A stretch of 64,000 nucleotides of DNA from Paractinoplanes polyasparticus (GCF_019710575.1 NZ_JAHWFK010000024.1:159323-223322), one strand, 5' to 3'; counted from the first letter of the stretch, positions 25,528 to 34,188 are shown. Translations and numbers: made by a program. Notes: generated by a model from the sequence alone, not told the origin.

Positions 25528-26177
25528 CCCTGCGGGTTGGTGAGGTGGCGAATGTCGTTGTGGGCGGCCAGCATCCAGACGCGTCGGTCGAACCGGTTGA
25601 CGTGGTGCTGCCAGCGAGTGACGCCGGTATGGTCGGTGACGAACCCGAGCCCGAGACGGACTTCGAGAGGCAGTTGAAGAAGCAACACGTGCGCGGCTTC
25701 GATGGTCTCGCCGTGGGCGGCGATGAGGATGCGTCGCCCGGCATGCCGGGCGAGGATCTGCCGTAGGGCGGTGGTCGCCCGTTCGAGGTACTGGTTCCAG
25801 GTTTCGGAGCCGGTGGCGTACGGCCGGTCTGGGTCGTGTTGAGGTGGTCCCCCGAACGCGGTTTTGATCTCGTGCCAGGGGCGGCCATCGGCGTCGCCGT
25901 GGTCGGGGCCGCGTAGCGCGTCGACCACGGTGGCGGTGAGGGATAGGGCTTGGCCGATGATGTTTGCGGTGTCGCGCACACGGCGGCGTGGTGTGCCGTA
26001 GAACGCTTCGAAGGGGTGCTCGGCGTGTTCGTCGGCGAGGCGTAGGGCGAGGCGGTGTGCCTGCTCGCGGCCTTGCGGGCTGAGGCCGGTGCAGCCGCGT
26101 TCACCGCCGACGGTGCCGGTGGCGTTGTTGTTTGCCTCGCCGTGTCGGGCGAGGACGAGTTCGGTGGTGATGGCCAT
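25524..26177 (-). CDS. Histidine phosphatase (phosphoglycerate-mutase-like) family protein
   Basis: 217 residues. The RHG motif is LVLARHGEANNNATG (His13 phospho-acceptor), with the paired catalytic His in ILIAAHGETIEAAH near residue 155 and Arg at FYGTPRRRVRDTA. Members remove phosphate from sugars or nucleotides such as alpha-ribazole phosphate. The context of two kinases, a nucleotide-type enzyme and a carbamoyltransferase suggests dephosphorylation of a late intermediate. It is coupled to the downstream kinase gene (ATGA). Confidence 0.85.
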   Translation of the reverse strand: MAITTELVLARHGEANNNATGTVGGERGCTGLSPQGREQAHRLALRLADEHAEHPFEAFYGTPRRRVRDTANIIGQALSLTATVVDALRGPDHGDADGRPWHEIKTAFGGPPQHDPDRPYATGSETWNQYLERATTALRQILARHAGRRILIAAHGETIEAAHVLLLQLPLEVRLGLGFVTDHTGVTRWQHHVNRFDRRVWMLAAHNDIRHLTNPQG

Positions 26178-26189
26178 GGCAGGCGCTCC

Positions 26190-26906
26190 TTACCGGGGGC
26201 GGGTTTCCGGGGTTGTCCAGGGGCGCACGGTGGGCCAGGAGTGCTGGTAGCCGTTGCGGTGCAGGTATCGAGCGGTGAGCCGGTGGTGGACCTCGGCGTA
26301 GTCGGCGAGCTGCGCGGGCGTGCACGAGTCGGCGGGACCGCCGGCGCTCTCGACGCTTTGGGTGTAAGCGGCCTGGGTCTGCTCGATCTGCGTGCCGGAG
26401 AGCAGGCCGTAGGTCATGGCAGTGGAGACGACGAGCTTGGCCAGGTCGTAGCCGAACGGGGCCAGGGTGAGGTCGTCGAAGTCCACCAGTGCCGGCCCGG
26501 ACGCGGTGAGGATGAAGTTGCGGACGTTGGCGTCCTTGTAGACGGCTGCTGGCAGGTGAGTGAAGGTCAAGCGAAGCTGGCTCAGGACGTGTCGGCGGTT
26601 GGCGCCGAAGTCCGGGATGGTGGTGCCGATGGTGGTGTCGAAGGGCCGGTCCAGGCGTGCGACGTGCAATTCCCGGGCGTAGGCGCTGCCGTGTAGTTTC
26701 CCGAGAGCGGCGGCCAGGTCGGGCAGGTCGTTTGGTTCGGGTGGGCGGCCGTCGAGCCGTTCGAGCAGCAGGTGTGTGGCGGTGCTGGGGTACTGGTGGG
26801 GTAACCGGACGCCGCTGTCGAGTTGTTGAAACCACCGCAGGTGTGCTTGGGCGGCGACGCCTCGAGCGGGGTCGGTGTAGCGCTTGACGACCACCGCCGG
26901 GCTCAT
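26190..26906 (-). CDS. Second phosphotransferase-like kinase (APH fold)
   Basis: 238 residues from the ATG at 26906 that overlaps the methyltransferase stop; a long open frame to 27542 is only a shadow. Seen: VVVKRYTDPARGVAAQAHLRW, VYKDANVRNFIL (Brenner-type motif with Asp but Lys in place of the usual His) and ALVDFDDLTLAPFGYDLAKLV (metal Asp). The protein is shorter than typical APH enzymes (about 270), mainly at the N-terminus. It resembles homoserine-kinase-like or APH family members; the substrate is unknown. Confidence 0.72.
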   Translation of the reverse strand: MSPAVVVKRYTDPARGVAAQAHLRWFQQLDSGVRLPHQYPSTATHLLLERLDGRPPEPNDLPDLAAALGKLHGSAYARELHVARLDRPFDTTIGTTIPDFGANRRHVLSQLRLTFTHLPAAVYKDANVRNFILTASGPALVDFDDLTLAPFGYDLAKLVVSTAMTYGLLSGTQIEQTQAAYTQSVESAGGPADSCTPAQLADYAEVHHRLTARYLHRNGYQHSWPTVRPWTTPETRPR

Positions 26907-27844
26907 CGGCGCCTCGCTACCAGGTACGTCACGGTGGATGTTGCCGTGACTGCGCAATCTGGGAAGCGGTCGCGAAGGGCGGCGGCCAGAGCTTTCGAGT
27001 CCGCCGTCAGCTCGGGGCCGAGCTGGTACTTCGGACAGGTGGCCACATAGTCGGCAAGGTGGTCGGCGTCGGCGAATCGGAAGGTGTGCTGTTGATCGAC
27101 CCGACGGTCCAGGACCAGCCCCGCCATGGTGAGAACGCTTTCCGCGTTGTCGGTGTGGAAGCTCTGGTAGAGGCTCGGTCGTTGGGGTACCCCGGGATCC
27201 AGGTCGGCGGTGGCGAGGGCGGTGTCGATCTCGTGGTAGCTGTTGGCCGACTTGGTGGTGACGATGATGGACCCACCGGGCGTGAGGCAGCGGGCGATCT
27301 CCGCGAGCGCCTGCTCGGGGTGGGCGGAGTGGTAGAGGCAGAACCCCGCGACGGCCAGGTCGATGTCGGCGACGATCCCGTGAAGCCGGTGAAAGTCGGC
27401 GGTGACGAGCAGCGCTTCGCGATTCTGGGCGCGTAATCGGTCGGCGACGACCGCCAGCAGGGCCGGGGACTGATCGACGGCGACGATGGCCGCTGACGGG
27501 TATTGGCGGGCCAGCCCGACGGTGGTGGTGCCCCGCCCGCATCCGATGTCGGCTAGCCGGTCCGGGAACGGGTTGGTGGTTGCCGCCAAGGTCGTGATGG
27601 TGGTCGTGGCGTCCGCGCCGGTGGTCTTTGCTCGGTGCAGGGCGCGGGTGCGCTGGGCGAGGCGGTGCGCGGTGGCGTAGAGGGGGCCTCGGATGAGGGC
27701 GGGGTCGGTGAAGGGCGCGCGCGAGGTGGACAGGGTCGCCTCCAAGGGATCACGGGCCAGGTTGGGCGGCGGTGTCGAGTTGGTGGAGGAACTGGTTGGC
27801 GCGCCTGCGGCTGGTGAATTGCAGGAAGCGCACGTGTCGGCCAT
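26903..27844 (-). CDS. Class I SAM-dependent methyltransferase
   Basis: Up to 313 residues from the ATG at 27844. That start overlaps the kinase gene by 95 bp and gives a low-complexity Thr/Ser/Pro leader, so a TTG at 27745 (280 residues) is a realistic alternative. The Rossmann core has motif I LADIGCGRGTTTVGLARQY, motif II AIVAVDQSPALL, and motif IV region IDLAVAGFCLYH. The C-terminal part carries TTKSANSYHEID. It resembles UbiE/Methyltransf_11 enzymes that act on small molecules, and it fits tailoring of the cluster product. Confidence 0.82.
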   Translation of the reverse strand: MADTCASCNSPAAGAPTSSSTNSTPPPNLARDPLEATLSTSRAPFTDPALIRGPLYATAHRLAQRTRALHRAKTTGADATTTITTLAATTNPFPDRLADIGCGRGTTTVGLARQYPSAAIVAVDQSPALLAVVADRLRAQNREALLVTADFHRLHGIVADIDLAVAGFCLYHSAHPEQALAEIARCLTPGGSIIVTTKSANSYHEIDTALATADLDPGVPQRPSLYQSFHTDNAESVLTMAGLVLDRRVDQQHTFRFADADHLADYVATCPKYQLGPELTADSKALAAALRDRFPDCAVTATSTVTYLVARRR

Positions 27845-28268
27845 GCTCGGCGAGCAGGTTGGTCACGCGCGGACGCATGGTGCGCCGGTATCCGAGGATG
27901 TATTTCACGAAGGACCAGGTGATGCGGTCGTAGACGCCGTCGGCGTGCTGGCCGCCTCGGTAGCGCCATCGCCGTTGGGCGATGCCCCAGAGGCAGGTTC
28001 GGGCCGGTAGGTCGAGGAAGATCACCGTGTCGGCGCGGGCCAGCCGGATCGGCAGGGTGGACGCATAGTTGCCTTCGATAAGCCACCGGTCGGCGGCGAC
28101 GAGTTCGTGTTGCAGGGCGGCGAACTTGTCCTGCGGAAGGGTATTCCAGGCGTCGTCGTAGTACAGCGCGTCGAGGTTGGTGACGCTCAATCCGAGCCGG
28201 TCGGCGAGGCGGCGGGCGAGGACGGTTTTCCCGGAGCCGCCACAGCCGATGATGGCGATTCTGTTCAT
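27750..28268 (-). CDS. P-loop small-molecule kinase (adenylate-kinase-like, FlaR/topology-modulation type)
   Basis: 172 residues from the ATG at 28268. Walker A is IIGCGGSGKTVLARRLA at residues 4-20; NLDALYYDDAW and LIEGNYASTLPIRLARADTVIFLDLP follow as in the AAA_18/FlaR group of small kinases, with an RRWRYRGGQH lid-like stretch. Such enzymes often phosphorylate nucleosides or sugars, but many are unassigned. A 53-nt gap separates it from the glycosyltransferase stop upstream. Confidence 0.8.
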   Translation of the reverse strand: MNRIAIIGCGGSGKTVLARRLADRLGLSVTNLDALYYDDAWNTLPQDKFAALQHELVAADRWLIEGNYASTLPIRLARADTVIFLDLPARTCLWGIAQRRWRYRGGQHADGVYDRITWSFVKYILGYRRTMRPRVTNLLAEHGRHVRFLQFTSRRRANQFLHQLDTAAQPGP

Positions 28269-28321
28269 GGGCGGTGACGGTAATCCCCCACCGTTACGGG
28301 TGCGGGGCGGCAGGCCGGGCA

Positions 28322-29356
28322 TCAGCCGACCGGGCTACGGCGCAGGCCCGACAACTGCCAGTCGATGACGTCGAGCTGTTCGGAGAGGCGGAACGGGTCC
28401 AACCGCTGCAAGCAGGCCGTCAACAGCTCAGCATGGGCGTCCGTGCCGATGACGGTCAACAGCTCAGTGATCGTCCGTGCGGCGTCGGCACCATCGCTGA
28501 CATGCAGCTCGGCTGGGGTGAAGCGGGCCGCATCGCGAATCGTGCTCGGCGTCAGCGGCAGGCAGCCGGCCAGGACTGCCTCGAACAGTCGCTGCGTCAT
28601 GTGCCCGACGTGGGCGTACCGATCGGGCAGAAGCAGGATGGTGGACACTGAGCGGCGGTACAGGGAGTCGACCTGGGTGAACGGCATCCGACCCTGGAAG
28701 TTGACGTCAGGCCACCGCTGTGTGCGAGTCCACTTGCCTGCGACCAGGTGCGGGTGCCCGGCAGCGGCCGGAACGAAGTAGCGATCGAAGGCGTCGTCCC
28801 GGTCGTACTGATTGCCGACGTAGACCAACGGCAGATCCCGCTCGAAAGCGGTCAACGCCACAGGGTCTGCGCTATCAAGAGCCTCGTCGCCGACGGGGAA
28901 CAGCAACGTCACTGCGCCGGGCGTGGGATGCAGCGCCGGTTCACACACCGCCACGTTCGCGGCGCGGCGCAGCGGATCCTCGACCGGCAGTCGACGGTCT
29001 TTGTCCCACAGCAGTGTCGGGATGCCAGCGGTGGTGTAGTGGTCGAGGAGCTGTTGCTGGCGGTGCAGGTCACAGGTGTGTCCCGGGGCGCCGCACTCGG
29101 TGGCGTTACGGCCGGGGATGGGCCATCGCCACTCCAGGAACAGCGCCTCGATTTCGGGAAGCTGATCATCCCACTGGTAGGTGCTGGTGAGGTCCACTCC
29201 GGCTTCGGCAAGGTCGCGGTTGGTTTGGAGGAACACGATCTCGCGGCCGTAGCTGCGCAGGCCGTCGATGAGTGTCCGGCGGTGGCTGCGTCCACCGTCG
29301 GGGGTGTCGGTGATGCCGTCGCCGAGGAAGCCCCAGAAGCTGTAGCCGATCAGCAT
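28322..29356 (-). CDS. Glycosyltransferase (CgeB/GT-B-like)
   Basis: 344 residues from the ATG at 29356, which overlaps the carbamoyltransferase stop by 7 nt; the upstream ATG at 29368 is possible. The N-terminal half has MLIGYSFWGFLGDGITDTPDGG and EALFLEWRWPIPG, the C-terminal half LPLVYVGNQYDRDD, VNFQGRMPFTQVDSLYRRS and THMTQRLFEAVLAGCLPL-like text (HVGHMTQRLFEAVLAG), resembling the sugar-nucleotide half of CgeB-type GT-B enzymes. The role would be transfer of a sugar during product assembly. Family assignment is by pattern only. Confidence 0.65.
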   Translation of the reverse strand: MLIGYSFWGFLGDGITDTPDGGRSHRRTLIDGLRSYGREIVFLQTNRDLAEAGVDLTSTYQWDDQLPEIEALFLEWRWPIPGRNATECGAPGHTCDLHRQQQLLDHYTTAGIPTLLWDKDRRLPVEDPLRRAANVAVCEPALHPTPGAVTLLFPVGDEALDSADPVALTAFERDLPLVYVGNQYDRDDAFDRYFVPAAAGHPHLVAGKWTRTQRWPDVNFQGRMPFTQVDSLYRRSVSTILLLPDRYAHVGHMTQRLFEAVLAGCLPLTPSTIRDAARFTPAELHVSDGADAARTITELLTVIGTDAHAELLTACLQRLDPFRLSEQLDVIDWQLSGLRRSPVG

Positions 29357-31068
29357 TTGGCCACCCACCAGCCTTCCAGCATCAGCGCGTCGAGGCCGCT
29401 GCTGGTCAGGCAGTCCAGCGCCATGTCCGGGGTGCCGCAGATCGGTTTGCCCTTGATGTTGAGCGAGGTGTTGATCAGGACCGGGTGGCCGGTGATCGCG
29501 GCGAATTCGGTCAGCACCTCGGCCAGGAACGGATTCGCCTCGGGAGTAACCGTCTGGACTCGGGCAGTGCCGTTGACGTGCACGACCGGCGAGAGATGCT
29601 CGCGGGTCAGCTCGGTCACGCTCGAGGCGATGGACATGAACGGAGCCGGCTGCGGCAGCGTGAAATAGTTGGCCGCCGCCGAGGCGAGCACTACCGGCGC
29701 GAACGGGCGGAACGGCTCGCGGAACTTCACCGTGGCGTTGAGGTTTGCGACAACGTCGGGCAGCAGCGGCGACGCCAGGATGGATCGGTTTCCCAACGCC
29801 CGTGGCCCGGCTTCCAGCCCGCCCTGGAACAGCCCGACCGTCTGCCCCTCAGCGAGCTTGATCGCGAGATGTTTGGCCGGTGCGGTGGGCCGGTGGACGG
29901 TCAGCCCCGGGCGGGGATGCTGGGGCAACTCCACGTGTGGGTAGGCCGGACCGAGGTAGCAGCGGTCGGTTACCCCGGTCGCGAGGTTGCGGCTTGTGTC
30001 GAGGTTGGCGGCCAGTGCGGCGCCGATCGCGGTGCCAGAGTCGCCAGGTGCGGGTGGCACGTGGACCTCGTCGAAGACGCCAGCCTCCACGATCTTGCCC
30101 ACGGCGACGCAGTTGGCGGCGACGCCGCCACCGAGGCACAGCAGCCGTATGCCGGTCACCGCGCGGGCGCGGCGGGCCAGGTGCAACATGACCTGTTCGG
30201 TGCGTTCCTGAAGCGCGGCGGCCAGGTCGGCGTGAACCTGCTCGACGGGTGCAGCCGGGTCTCGGGCCGGGCAGGTGGCGGCGGCGAAGGCGGTGCTCAC
30301 GCGCGGGTAGTCGCGGGCCAGGACGCGTAGCGGGAACCACTGCGGATCGAGCCTGAACCCGCGATCCGTGATCGGGATCGCCTCCCGCATCAAGAGGCGG
30401 AATCGGCTCGGGTCGCCGAGGGCGGCCAGGGCCATGACGGTGCCTTCTTCATCACCGCGGCGCCAGCCGAGGTGTTCGGTAACCGCCCCGTAGGCATAGC
30501 CGAGCGAGGCCGGATCAGAAATGTCCTCGGCGATGCTGGTCCGGCAGCCTCCGCCGTTCAGCCGTAGGCCGGTGCCGATAGTCGTGGTCTGTACCTCGCC
30601 GAGGCTGTCCACGACCAGCACAGCGGCGGCGTCATAGCCGCTGGAGGCAAAGGCATACAGGCCGTGAGCACGGTGGTGCAGTACCGGCGCCACCTGAGCT
30701 AGGGGAAACCGCTCGCGGAGATCCGCCATGCGCGTGCCGAACCGGTCGTACACCTTGCGGAAGCTCTCGGCTCGTGGCTTCGCCCGATCCCGCGTCGCGG
30801 GCAGCTGGGCGTACAGGTCGGTGGCGGGAAGAGCGTCGAGGTAGTGCCGCCCGTCGAAGTTATAAGCCACCACGTTGACCACCGATGCTTCCAGGCCGGC
30901 GGTATCGAGCAGCCATTCCACGGCCTTCTCGGGGAAGGCGGCGGTGTGTTTGTCGCCGGTGAGGCGCTCCTCCTCGGCGAACCCGACTAGCCGGTTATCG
31001 ACCAGCAGCGCGGCAGCCGAATCGTGAGTGAACGCGCACAGGCCGAGCACGACTTGGGCGCCGGTCAT
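29350..31068 (-). CDS. Carbamoyltransferase, NodU/CmcH/TobZ family
   Basis: 572 residues, the full family length. The N-terminal Kae1-like domain starts VVLGLCAFTHDSAAALLVDN and has EEERLTGDKHTAAFP, VLHHRAHGLYAFASSGYDAA and LLCLGGGVAANCVAVGKI (metal/ATP region). The C-terminal YrdC-like domain has LFQGGLEAGPRALGNRSIL and ends NTSLNIKGKPICGTPDMAL. These enzymes move a carbamoyl group from carbamoyl phosphate to a hydroxyl on a natural product, through a carbamoyl-adenylate. The upstream gene could provide the hydroxymethyl group that is carbamoylated. It abuts the next gene end to start. Confidence 0.93.
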   Translation of the reverse strand: MTGAQVVLGLCAFTHDSAAALLVDNRLVGFAEEERLTGDKHTAAFPEKAVEWLLDTAGLEASVVNVVAYNFDGRHYLDALPATDLYAQLPATRDRAKPRAESFRKVYDRFGTRMADLRERFPLAQVAPVLHHRAHGLYAFASSGYDAAAVLVVDSLGEVQTTTIGTGLRLNGGGCRTSIAEDISDPASLGYAYGAVTEHLGWRRGDEEGTVMALAALGDPSRFRLLMREAIPITDRGFRLDPQWFPLRVLARDYPRVSTAFAAATCPARDPAAPVEQVHADLAAALQERTEQVMLHLARRARAVTGIRLLCLGGGVAANCVAVGKIVEAGVFDEVHVPPAPGDSGTAIGAALAANLDTSRNLATGVTDRCYLGPAYPHVELPQHPRPGLTVHRPTAPAKHLAIKLAEGQTVGLFQGGLEAGPRALGNRSILASPLLPDVVANLNATVKFREPFRPFAPVVLASAAANYFTLPQPAPFMSIASSVTELTREHLSPVVHVNGTARVQTVTPEANPFLAEVLTEFAAITGHPVLINTSLNIKGKPICGTPDMALDCLTSSGLDALMLEGWWVAKC

Positions 31069-32033
31069 CAGGCACCTCCCGTCGTCAGGGCGGCTAGTTC
31101 AGCCGTGCGAATGAGGTGGGCGTACCAGCCGCGCAGCGCCTCTCCCAGGTCACCGTCGATGTCGGCGGCAAGGGCACGTGCGGTGGGCCGGTCCTCGGCC
31201 GTCCACCGCCGGTAGCTGGCCAGGACCGCGGCCATCTCGCGCCACGGTGCACCAGCATCCGTGCACAGACCGCCGGTCACGACAGCCGTCAGAAACTCGG
31301 TCAGCCTGTCGATGGGGGCCGAGAGCGCCGCCATCGTCGGAGACGGCATGGCCACCGAGGCGGCCACCTCGGCGGCGGCGTCGTCGTGCTGCGCGTACAG
31401 GTGCAGGGAGTCGACGTGATGGTGGTAGGTCCCCAGCTCCGCACCGAGCCAATCGGCCATGAGTTCGTGCAGCATGGTGGCGGTGAACAGGTCATAGGGC
31501 AGGCCGAGCCACACGTCGTTACTGCGCATGGTGGTGTGCATATCGAGCCGTCCGCGCCGGACGAAGAACCGGTAGTTCAGCGTGCAGGGCACGTCACGGT
31601 GCCCGGCGGTGTCGCGCTGTGGGTCGTAGAGCTGGATGACGGCCTGACGGCTGTCCGGGTCGGCACCCAGGAGCCGACGGACGTGGTCGAGCTGGTCGAC
31701 CGCCCCCTGCCAGCGGCGCATTCGCGGCCCGTACGCACCCTGCAACCGGCCCTCGTCGGTGTACTGCTCCAGCCTTCGGTTGTACGTGAAGATCCAGGGG
31801 TCGTCCGAGCCGGACAGGATCCACAGCGCCTCTGCTACGGCGAAGGCCGGATTGAGCACCCGCGCTGGCGGCACGCTTACGAACCGGCGGCGTGGCTGGG
31901 TGAGCTTCAGGTGCGCGTCGAGCACCTCCGTAGTGGCCATGCCGCGAGGCGCTGCGCGACGGCCCTGCTCGAGTACCCCGCGGCATACCGCCGTATACAG
32001 ATCGTTTGCTGAATCGGCGGTCACGACGAACAT
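31068..32033 (-). CDS. Thymidylate-synthase-fold enzyme, probable cytidylate hydroxymethylase
   Basis: 321 residues from the ATG at 32033 (GTG/ATG extensions to 32114 overlap the epimerase). The thymidylate synthase signature is intact: EALWILSG (Glu69), RDVPCTLNYRFF with nucleophile Cys150, RSNDVWLGLPYDLF (Arg170, Ser171) and YHHHVDSLHLY. The residue equivalent to E. coli Asn177 is Asp181 (31 residues after the catalytic Cys, same spacing). Asp at this place is the known mark of T4 dCMP hydroxymethylase and cytosine-specific relatives such as MilA, while dUMP-specific synthases have Asn. I therefore infer a (d)CMP 5-hydroxymethylase. Its hydroxymethyl product is a plausible acceptor for the neighbouring carbamoyltransferase. 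Confidence 0.8.
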   Translation of the reverse strand: MFVVTADSANDLYTAVCRGVLEQGRRAAPRGMATTEVLDAHLKLTQPRRRFVSVPPARVLNPAFAVAEALWILSGSDDPWIFTYNRRLEQYTDEGRLQGAYGPRMRRWQGAVDQLDHVRRLLGADPDSRQAVIQLYDPQRDTAGHRDVPCTLNYRFFVRRGRLDMHTTMRSNDVWLGLPYDLFTATMLHELMADWLGAELGTYHHHVDSLHLYAQHDDAAAEVAASVAMPSPTMAALSAPIDRLTEFLTAVVTGGLCTDAGAPWREMAAVLASYRRWTAEDRPTARALAADIDGDLGEALRGWYAHLIRTAELAALTTGGA

Positions 32034-33052
32034 GCCGGTACCTTCTGGTCCTCGTTTGTCGTGGGCGGTGACGCGTAGGCGCGAAGCAGGTCCGGAGGAA
32101 GCCCGCGCAGCCATTCCGCTTGTCGCGTCATGCCGGTACGTAGATCGGTGCGTGGCTGATAATCGAGCAGAAGTCGGGCGCGGGTCAGGTCGGCGGATGT
32201 GGCCGGTACATCGCCAGCCTGAGCTGGGACGGCAGTCAACGGCACCGAGTTGCCGGTGATCTGCTGGGCCATACCGATGACATCGATCATGGCGACGCTG
32301 GAGCCGCCACCGACGTTGGTCACTGCCGCGGGTACCTCGACGAGGGCCGCTGCCATGGTGGCCTCCACGACGTCACCGACGTAGGTGAACTCCCGCCGCT
32401 GCGCACCGTCGCCGAAGATTGTGTACTGCTCTCCCGTCAGAGCCGCCGCTAGAATCCGACCGATCGCCATATCCGGTCTCTGCCTCGGCCCGTACACCGT
32501 GAAGTACCGCAGCGCCGTCACCGATAGCCGGCTACCGGGCCGCTTCGCGTAGGCCAGACAGAGTTGCTCACCCGCGAGTTTGCTGACTCCGTACGGTGAA
32601 ATCGGCTGAGTCAGATCGGTTTCCCTGCTCGGCGAAGCGGTTTCGCCATAGACGCTGGACGAGGAGGCGTAGACCACCTTGGGCACGCCCGTCTGAATGC
32701 ACGCGCTCAGCAGCAGTTGCGTCGCGACGACGTTCGCCGCGACATAACGCTCGAACCCGCTCCACGAGGACCGTACGCCCGGCACCGCCGCCAGGTGATA
32801 CACGCACGCCGCATCCCTCACCAGGACGTTCATGTCGGTATCGCGTAGATCGCCGTCCACCCACGAGAATCGTGGATGGGACGCGACGTCGTGCAAGTTC
32901 AGGCGGGCCACCGTGTCCGTCCCCGGACTCCGGCGGTCGATACCGACAACATCGAAACCGCTGTCGAGAAGGCCCTGAACCAGATGGGAGCCGATGAAGC
33001 CTGCCGCACCTGTGACCACAACCCTTGGCCCTTGAATGGATCTACTAGTCAT
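32021..33052 (-). CDS. NAD-dependent nucleotide-sugar epimerase/dehydratase
   Basis: 343 residues from the ATG at 33052; the frame upstream to 33274 is non-coding in character. Extended SDR features: VVVTGAAGFIGSHLVQGLL (NAD-binding GxxGxxG), VYHLAAVPGVRSSW, ASSSSVYGE, and the catalytic YGVSKLAGEQL. RYFTVYGPRQRPDMA is typical of UDP-glucose/glucuronate 4-epimerases and TDP-sugar enzymes. First gene of the nine-gene cluster, it would supply an unusual sugar nucleotide, presumably for the glycosyltransferase. Its stop overlaps the TS-like start by 13 bp. Confidence 0.88.
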   Translation of the reverse strand: MTSRSIQGPRVVVTGAAGFIGSHLVQGLLDSGFDVVGIDRRSPGTDTVARLNLHDVASHPRFSWVDGDLRDTDMNVLVRDAACVYHLAAVPGVRSSWSGFERYVAANVVATQLLLSACIQTGVPKVVYASSSSVYGETASPSRETDLTQPISPYGVSKLAGEQLCLAYAKRPGSRLSVTALRYFTVYGPRQRPDMAIGRILAAALTGEQYTIFGDGAQRREFTYVGDVVEATMAAALVEVPAAVTNVGGGSSVAMIDVIGMAQQITGNSVPLTAVPAQAGDVPATSADLTRARLLLDYQPRTDLRTGMTRQAEWLRGLPPDLLRAYASPPTTNEDQKVPACSS

Positions 33053-33360
33053 CAACGGGGCTGCCTTTCCTGGGACCGGTTCGTCATTGGCGGTATGGGT
33101 GTGAGCGAGGAAACACGTGACCCACCGGATCGCCGCTCTCTCACATGGTCGAAAGCCGCGATGACAAGGTTGTGGTCGCTGCTGTGTGCTGGGGTCGTCG
33201 GGTGGTAGGTGCACGGGGTCGGCGCGTACGCCAGCTCGCCAGGTCGTGAGCGCACTGGTGAGGCTGGCGATCATCTATGCAGTCGATGTCGTGGCGCCGT
33301 AGTCGCACACGTTGCGAGTACAAGCGATCGGCGACTATGGGCGATCCGGTTCAATGGCCG
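33053..33360. other. 308-nt intergenic region upstream of the biosynthetic cluster
   Basis: It must contain the promoter of the nine-gene minus-strand cluster and the end of the DUF574 gene's partner region. I could not pick out a convincing -35/-10 pair, operator or hairpin. The short ORFs inside it look random. Confidence 0.4.
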
Positions 33361-34188
33361 CTATGACATTCGGGGGTCTTTGAGCTTGCGAACGATGACG
33401 CCGTAGGCGACTGCCTCCTGTTCGGTGATGCGCGGATGAGGTTGGCGGTCGGGGTGCCAGTTCACGACCGAGACCAGGCTCGGCGGTAAGAGCTCAAGAC
33501 CGCCGAGCAACGCGGTGATCTCGGCCTTGGTGCGGGGGCGGAAGGGGCCATGGCCGGCGCCGGGCTCGGCGAGCTTGGTCAGCCGTTCGATGTGCTCAGG
33601 GGTGAGCGGGTCGAAGGTGACATGCGATAGGGCAAGGTAGGAGCCGGGTGGTAGCGCGTCGATGATCCGGGTGAGGGCTCGTTGGGCGTGCTGGTCGTCG
33701 ACGACGAAGTGCAGGACGGCGAGGAGCAGGACCGCGACTGGTTGGTCGAAGTCGATGAACTCGCGGACGGTGGGCGCGTTCAGGACAGCGTCGATGTCGT
33801 CGAGGCCGCCTTCGGTGACGGAGACCGCGCCGAGCGGATCGCTGATCATCAGAGCGCGGGCGTGGACAGTGACCAGGGGATCGGGGTCGACGTAGGCGAT
33901 CCGCGCGTCGGGGTGCACGGCTTGGGCGGTCTCGTGGACGTTGGGCTTGTGCGGCATGCCGCAGCCGATGTCGAGGAATTGCCGTATGCCGCAGTCGTCG
34001 GCCAGGAAGTTGACGGCACGGTGCAGGAACGCGCGTAGCTCGCGGGCGGCCTGACCGACGGAGGGCAGTTCTTCGCGGATTTCTGCGGCCGAGGTGCGGT
34101 CGGCTGGGAAGTTGTCTTTGCCGCCGAGCAGCACGTCGTACCGACGCGCGGGTGCGGGACGGTCGTAGTCGAACCCTGGCGGGGTCAT
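33361..34188 (-). CDS. SAM-dependent methyltransferase, DUF574 (Methyltransf_19) family
   Basis: 275 residues from the ATG at 34188, overlapping the upstream gene by 4 bp. Family marks: RRYDVLLGGKDNFPADR near residue 14, IRQFLDIGCGMPHKPNVHE (SAM motif I), IAYVDPDPLVTVHARAL and LLLAVLHFVVDD. This family is very numerous in actinomycetes, often next to XRE-type regulators, and its substrates are unknown. A second member fused to an HTH lies at 42389-43618. Confidence 0.9.
   Translation of the reverse strand: MTPPGFDYDRPAPARRYDVLLGGKDNFPADRTSAAEIREELPSVGQAARELRAFLHRAVNFLADDCGIRQFLDIGCGMPHKPNVHETAQAVHPDARIAYVDPDPLVTVHARALMISDPLGAVSVTEGGLDDIDAVLNAPTVREFIDFDQPVAVLLLAVLHFVVDDQHAQRALTRIIDALPPGSYLALSHVTFDPLTPEHIERLTKLAEPGAGHGPFRPRTKAEITALLGGLELLPPSLVSVVNWHPDRQPHPRITEQEAVAYGVIVRKLKDPRMS

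Noticed and set aside
33052..33255. 67-residue minus-strand ORF upstream of the epimerase gene
   Set aside because: It has no domain, overlaps the epimerase start region and has no good ribosome binding site.
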